From Microcebus murinus (Eukaryota > Chordata > Mammalia > Primates > Cheirogaleidae): a stretch of 64,000 nt of DNA. Made by a program: the position numbers and the translations under genes. The notes below the pieces were generated by a model. The model saw only the letters and a list, made by a program, of their open reading frames with translations, was not told the DNA's origin and did not search any database. This document shows, in pieces, positions 58,530-64,000 of this stretch (position 1 is its first letter; every line of letters begins with the position of its first letter). Location: positions 20,982,501 to 21,046,500 of the forward strand of contig NC_134112.1 in the NCBI RefSeq assembly GCF_040939455.1, read 5' to 3'.

Positions 58530-59060
58530 CTTCTCCTACCTTCTCTGTTTCTATTAGTGGTGCCACCTCATACCACCCAGGGTTTATCAGCCATGCAGGC
58601 TAGGAGTGTTGGGGTCATCTTTTGTTCCTTGTTCTCCTTGACTGAAGCCTCTTCTTGTCCCCCTATCCCACCCCAGATTCAGTTAATTGTTAAGTCTTAT
58701 AGATTCTACCTTCATACTGTCTATAAATCCTGTAAGAACTTTTCAATCTAAAAATACTGCTCTTACATTTCTCTTCTCTGCTCCTGCACTTCCTGAAGTG
58801 GTGCACTGGCTGTGTTACTCTCTCACATGTAAAATTCAGTGTGTTGAGTCCAGTTGACATTCCCACTCACACTGGCTTTTAATGCCTGACGTCACAGGGT
58901 CTCAATCAGCCCCAACTCCAATTCCAGTCAAGAGAATCATTTCCTTACTCGAGATGCTTGCTACGGAGACTTGCTTATTTTGTTCAGTCTTCTGAAAATG
59001 CCTACTTTCATTTCTTGCTCTGTGCAGTCTTCAAGGACCATCTTAAATGTCTTTCCTCTA
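58530..59060 (+). repeat. L2 relic
   Basis: 'GTTGGGGTCATCTTTTGTTC', '..TAAGTCTTATAGATTCTACC' and '..CTTCAAGGACCATCTTAAAT' follow L2 body and 3' order. Ancient and non-coding. Confidence 0.5.
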
Positions 59061-59065
59061 AGAAG

Positions 59066-59176
59066 TTGTTTCTCTCTCTTCCTTCCTTTCCTTTCCTTCC
59101 CTTCCCTTTTCCTTTTCCTTTTTCCTTTCCTTCCCTTCCCTTTTCCTTTTCCTTTTTTTTCCCCTTTCCCTTTGCC
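59066..59176. repeat. Polypyrimidine tract, (CCTTT)n-like
   Basis: About 110 bases of almost pure C and T on the + strand, built from CCTTTTCC and TTCCC units. The open frames rich in Phe, Pro, Lys or Arg here are artefacts of it. Confidence 0.95.
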
Positions 59177-59784
59177 AGATACCATGTTTCTTTCTTCTTA
59201 TTCCCAAAGCAGCATAACTGATTCTAAGCATCCACAGTGTTTGTTGAAAAGCTAGGTTGTTAAAATGCGTTTTAAAGACTATGTTTTTTTTATTGTTGTT
59301 GTTGAATGCTTATTTAATCATTCATTGTTTTTGGTTTATATGTAGGTTATATGTAAGATGGGATTTCATTAGTGTATTTAGGTAAGAAGAGAAGTGTCAC
59401 TGGTATTTGTAATATGGGAATTGTAATGATATAGTTATTTAGATGCTTTCTGCTGGCTGGACTGATGGTCTCTGGCTCAGACTTGTTTAGATGTTATGCT
59501 GTCTCCCATTCATAATCTTATTTTAAGATGTGTAATTGACTTTGCATGAGCGTAGAACAAGAGATCCGTGTGCAGGAATGGGTGGAGAGTCATCAGCGGC
59601 AGATGGATGGGGACAGGATGGTGGGGAAAAAAAAGAAAGACATCGCCAAAATGAAAAACCACATACATATGTAATATATGCATGGGCAGTATCAAGAAAA
59701 ATGTGCGATGTAAAATTACGCCTATATAATTTTATGCAAAATTGAATAAGCACATGAACAATGACCCAAAGGAAATATGACTTA
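59177..59784. other. Gene-free intron stretch
   Basis: Nothing recognised. Confidence 0.45.
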
Positions 59785-59985
59785 AAGATTATGAGAATTC
59801 TGGAGTCTTATTGTGTGGCTCATCAGAGGACTGGCTGTTTGACCTTGGGTAAGTCCCGAACCTCCCCAGGCTTCAGTTTTCTCATCTGTGAAGAGAAGAG
59901 AACAACAGTACCGAGCTTTATGGAGTGGTGGGAGTTACGTGAGTTTCCTGGGATCGCACCTACCACGCAGTGAGGCCCGGGATGA
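59785..59985 (+). repeat. MIR SINE relic
   Basis: 'GTTTGACCTTGGGTAAGTCC', '..GGCTTCAGTTTTCTCATCTG', 'TGAAGAGAAGAGAACAACAG' follow the MIR core closely. Confidence 0.85.
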
Positions 59986-61029
59986 TAAGGAGGCTGAGGA
60001 GGTTCTTTACTGCCTTTAGAACAGGTTTTGCAATTTCGGTTTTCTTGAGATCTTTCCTTATCTTAACAGCCTTTTTTCCATCTCATTTTGTTGATTTTCA
60101 TCTTAGTCTGTTTTCTCTTTATGTCTTCTTGTTCCATGTATCTCAATGTGTATTTTTGAGGATGCCTACAATTTCCTGACGTTTCTTGCTGGATTCTACT
60201 AGAAAGCATTTTCAAAAGTATAGTGTTTTACCCCTGGAGTTATCTTTGTGCTCATTTTCCCCCTAATTATGAAGTCTTTTTCCCATAGGTTGTATGCCAT
60301 GTGTTTATTTATTTTCCCCCAAACCCATCCTCAAAGAAGATGATAATTCTCATAAAGGTTCTTAGATGAGGACCAAATTTAGTAGTTCAAAGAAGTGGCC
60401 ATAAAGGAGAATTGTAAAAGTTTAAACGTTCATTTTAAATAATTTTGCATTAATTTAAATCATATAAATATATTTTATGTACTAATTTTAATCCAGACCC
60501 TGGGGTCATTTCTGAGGTTGACTGACCTGAGTACTCAAATTTGTCTTGCCTCAACCCGTCCTCTAAGATTTCTAGTTTCATTTCATTTAAGTGAAATGGG
60601 AACTTAAAGATACTCATAAAGCAAACTGAGTGCAGAAGCTGCCTAAATTTTTATAATTGTTTTCTACCCCTTCACAGCTGTCACACATATTTTGACAGCA
60701 ATTCCTTTAGTGACTATCCAAAGCATTGAACTTAGGTTCTATAGAAATAACTCCATTTTTGCTTTCATGTTTTATTGGTTTATGTCATATTTAATTACAT
60801 AATTATAATAACAATTATAACTTATCAAAACAGAGTTTGGAATAAACCATGTTGAATCATGCAAGCATCAATTTAACTAGTAACAACAGTCAGCAGAGTA
60901 TACCAAAGGCTGGCCTAAGAGTCAGGAATGTTCTGTTGTGTGGGCATTGTGCAGAATGGTTTACAGATGGGAAGTGAATCTATAGAATCCACTAAATGGA
61001 AATCAGTTTTCAGGGAGCCTCAAACACAG
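59986..61029. other. Gene-free intron stretch
   Basis: Nothing recognised. Confidence 0.45.
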
Positions 61030-61225
61030 CAGTAGTTCTCAAACTCTAGTATGCACATGAATTATCTGGATGGCTTGATAAAATACAGACTGTTGAACCA
61101 CAACCTGGAGTTTCTGATCCAGTGGGACTGGGGTGGGGCCAAAGAATTTGTCTGCATGTCTAACAAGCTTCTAGGTGATGCTGATTCTGCTATTCCAAGG
61201 AACACACTTTGCAAACTACAACTAA
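61030..61225 (+). mobile_element. MER5A-type (hAT-Charlie) relic
   Basis: 'CAGTAGTTCTCAAACTCTAG', '..CCTGGAGTTTCTGATCCAGT', '..GGACTGGGGTGGGGCC', '..CTAACAAGCTTCTAGGTGAT' follow the full-length element, about 190 bp. Confidence 0.85.
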
Positions 61226-61754
61226 CTTTGAATGTGTGCATGGGGATAAGTACTTTCAAACATCAACATGCATAGGGCAGAAAACCAAGTGTTATTTCTC
61301 CATCTGTCTCTACCCACTGTTTGTTGGATATTCCTCCTATAATCAGACATTAGGTATTTTATTACTCTTAGTTCTTGGTATAGTGTTGAAATTTTTAAGT
61401 GTGTGTGTGTGTGGTGTCTACGTAGGAACTTTATTTATTTGGAAGTTGGAAGAGGGTGCAATGAGGGCTTTTAAAGTCTTCACATTCATTGTCTTTTTGC
61501 CTTCTTGAAAAAGATAAAACTAATTAGTTAGTTCTTTCAACCTTGCTGGGCATGCTGTTTTTAAATCACAAGTCCCCCAGTCTCTTCACAGGAAAAAATT
61601 CTTAAAAACTTATTTCTGTGTCTCAGAAAACTTGTGTTTGGCAATAGTTTACCAGCTGCAGGGTGGAGAGGCAGCAGTGTGGGTGTGTTGTCAGCAAGCT
61701 GAAGACTTTGAGAAAGAAACAGATTATCTGATTGCTCTGTAATCTCCCTTTCAG
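61226..61754 (+). other. End of the large PDE1C intron
   Basis: No repeat apart from a short TG run near 61400. It ends in the acceptor TCTCCCTTTCAG. Confidence 0.75.
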
Positions 61755-61855
61755 AACTGGCTGACGGAGCTGGAGATCTTTGCTATAATCTTCTCAGCTG
61801 CCATCCACGACTATGAGCATACCGGAACTACCAACAATTTCCACATTCAGACTCG
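61755..61855 (+). CDS. PDE1C: PDE1C exon, HD metal-binding signature
   Basis: Reads NWLTELEIFAIIFSAAIHDY then EHTGTTNNFHIQT, ending two bases into an Arg codon (101 nt). HDYEHTGTTNNF is the class I phosphodiesterase signature H-D-x-x-H-x-x-x-x-N. The leading His-Asp pair binds the active-site metals. The exon is in phase with the exon ending at 49085. The acceptor is CCTTTCAG and the donor ACTCG|GTGAGG. The family continues with roughly 250 further catalytic residues and an isoform-specific C-terminus. None is visible by base 64000, so the gene leaves the window here. 'EIFAIIFSAAIHDYEHTGTTN' fits PDE1C. Confidence 0.97.
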
Positions 61856-64000
61856 GTGAGGATGTTGAAATGCTTGGAGAGGAGGCAGGAGGGGACAGGG
61901 GTAGAGTTTTAGAAGTTAGAAAGGTGTGAGTCACCTTTCTTTTGCACAGTTGTCCTATTTTGAGTTTCTGCAAAGATGAACCTATAAATAAGAGATCAGC
62001 CTGATCAGCTTTAATCACAACTTGGAGTTTAAGAAACCACCTGCTCCTAATTCTCTTATTTTATTTGGATCTAATATGGATGAGCTTTTTTTCTCTATTC
62101 TAATGCTTGCTATTTGTTTACTTATGTATGTTCTATGCATACGCTATTTCTAATACGAGATGGGAGAGTTTTTACATAGAGACCCAGATGCCACATAAAC
62201 TAAATCAACAAGGACAGTGATGATTGGAGTGTTTCTGTTGACATTAATGGTAATTGAGCCTTCTTACCATCTGACCTCTGGGATTCTCATGAAATGCTCT
62301 TTTCATCCTTTCTAATTTCATTCATACCTGCTTTGCTCAGTGCTTGCATTACTCCCTGGCAGAAGGGCCGGGGAGTTAGATTGTCTCTTCTAGGCCACCT
62401 TCACTATAAGCAACCTGTGCACCCTTCCAAATGAACTGCACACAAGTACACAAATCTCTGTTGGGGGCATAAATATGGGTCCAAGTGTCCACTCTGAGCC
62501 CTCTGACTTGTAACAGACATCACTAATTGATTTTGGTATTTTTTTCTTGCTAAGTCATGGATTTATCCCTAGTACTTCTCCCAACAGAGAATTCCAGGCA
62601 AGCAGCACCAGTCAGTTGTCATTTCTCCTTAGGATGAAGCTTTGTGTGCCCTCTCCTGGTCTAAGAACTTACTGTCTCCGAGACAATTATGTGGAACTGG
62701 AAAGAATCTGACAATAGGGTTAATTGAGCCTTGACATATGAATGGAAAGAAGCTAGGATTTGGGGAAAGGTGGCACTTCTAACTCCTGTAATTAAGCCAT
62801 TTTCCTCTGAGTGGTGACTGGTTCTGATACTGGTCTCCAGGCAAAGAGAAAGAATGTAGTAGGGAGGGATGGGAGTCTAACACCAAGTAAATACTTGCTG
62901 ATTTCACTTGAAAAAGCAGGTGCACACTCCAGATAGGTTTGTGTTCATTAAATTGATCTACATGTATTTAATGAACTCAACACTTAATTACAGGGTACAC
63001 AAAAGAAGACAATATCGTCTGATCTCTGCTCAGAAGGGGAATTTCAATGGAATGGAAGCAGACAAAAGGACTTAAGCTACTGGTTTTGGTTCCTCCTTCC
63101 TGCCTCCTCACTTAGAGTAGTCTCAGCTGCTGGAAGCAGCCTTTTGTGGTTCTGTTCCAAGGTCTTTAACAGAGGGAATTCCATAGATAAGGACTCTTTA
63201 ATGTGTGTCTGTGGGTGGAACCTTTTTTTTTTTTTGAGCAGAAACTGAGGTGATAGCACCTGCTGAAGGAGGAGAGGTGGGTGGAACAACTGTATGTGGA
63301 TCTTGCCTGGAGACTAGTGTCCCTAACCAGTCACAACTTAGAGGAAAACAGCTTAATTACCGGAGTTGGAAAATAGGTTATTGTCACTCACAAAATACCC
63401 ATCAGTTGGTACCTAATTTACTCACCAGATATAAGAGCAGATCTTCACTTTGGAATTTGCATGTTTTGTGTTATCTCTGTAGAAGTGGGAAAATTCCAGT
63501 GAGTGTAGTTAGGCTTGGTTTGGAATGAAATTTAAACATTGGCCCTCTTCAACAGAACTTTATCCAAAACATTTCAGCCCATGTGATCCATGTGCAGAAA
63601 ACTAAGTCTGTGACTAGGTCCTTTATCCTTTGATGGATAAAATTTTAAGCCTAACACACTTTGAAGGTATGTGAAGTACATCCCAAAGTTTGGCCAATAA
63701 CAGGTGGAAGCTATCTTGAGGAGCACTGGTCTGTCAGAAGACCTGTAGAAGTCACTTTAAACCTCTGGAACTAAGCTTCCTTGATGAGAAACAGATAAGC
63801 TCTAATAATCTATGCTTTCATTAAATTGAAGGTATTAAAATAGCATACAGCCTTGTGTTTGGTGACATTTGGTTATAGAACAGTCTCTGATACAGGGACT
63901 AACCACTGACATATAATCTTCATATTCTTTACTCTCAGTCTTCCTTCCACATGTGGGTTTTGCATAGAAAAATTTAAGGGCAAGATCAAAGGCAGCTTGT
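61856..64000 (+). other. PDE1C intron, open at the window end
   Basis: At least 2145 bp with no further PDE1C exon recognised. A T run lies at 63222-63235. No named repeat is seen. Confidence 0.6.

Noticed and set aside
59066..59176. Lys/Arg-rich or Phe/Pro-rich small proteins
   Set aside because: Direct products of the polypyrimidine tract on each strand.

Overview
The window is vertebrate nuclear DNA from a primate, most likely a lemur (strepsirrhine). It has intron-rich structure with GT-AG splice sites, MIR, L2, MaLR LTR and old L1 relics shared by placental mammals, and Alu elements. One Alu (18318-18648) carries the lemur-type duplicated A-rich middle and the 'GAGCAAGAGCGAGAC' box. Two L1 3' ends share a 3' UTR unlike the anthropoid one. 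The species itself cannot be settled by eye.

One protein gene is supported: part of PDE1C, the Ca2+/calmodulin-stimulated cyclic-nucleotide phosphodiesterase 1C, on the + strand. Six coding exons (38361-38474, 40984-41166, 42112-42178, 46674-46790, 48945-49085, 61755-61855) join in frame into 723 nt, 241 codons. They run from the N-terminal regulatory domain through the second calmodulin-binding segment into the catalytic domain, as far as the HD metal-binding signature. The first exons with the main calmodulin site lie before the window, or in an upstream stretch where none is visible. The remaining catalytic exons lie beyond base 64000.

Region 1-38360 is taken to be a large 5' intron of PDE1C, or 5' flank. 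From left to right it holds MIR and L2 relics, an internally deleted mariner (3438-3803), an AT-rich palindromic block (6476-6770), an L1 3' end (9580-9973), an old AluJ (11611-11932), a long antisense L1 relic (12390-14240), a MER20 (15040-15226), a probable solo retroviral LTR (16443-17344), the lemur-type Alu, a 5'-inverted L1 (23030-23490), further Alu and L1 pieces, a younger L1 nested in an old one (27100-30255), an L2 (31010-31550) and a nearly full-length but dead Hsmar2-like mariner (35001-36262).

Region 38475-64000 is the exon-bearing part. Its introns are about 2.5, 0.9, 4.5, 2.2 and 12.7 kb. The first contains a lemur-type L1 that was itself hit by a 427-bp terminal-inverted-repeat DNA transposon. 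The 12.7-kb intron holds nested L1, L2, MSTB-type LTR and MER20 relics and two MLT1-type LTRs. No CRISPR, operon, complete mobile element or undescribed system is evident. The most notable items are the DNA-transposon insertions, the LTR and several perfect inverted repeats.
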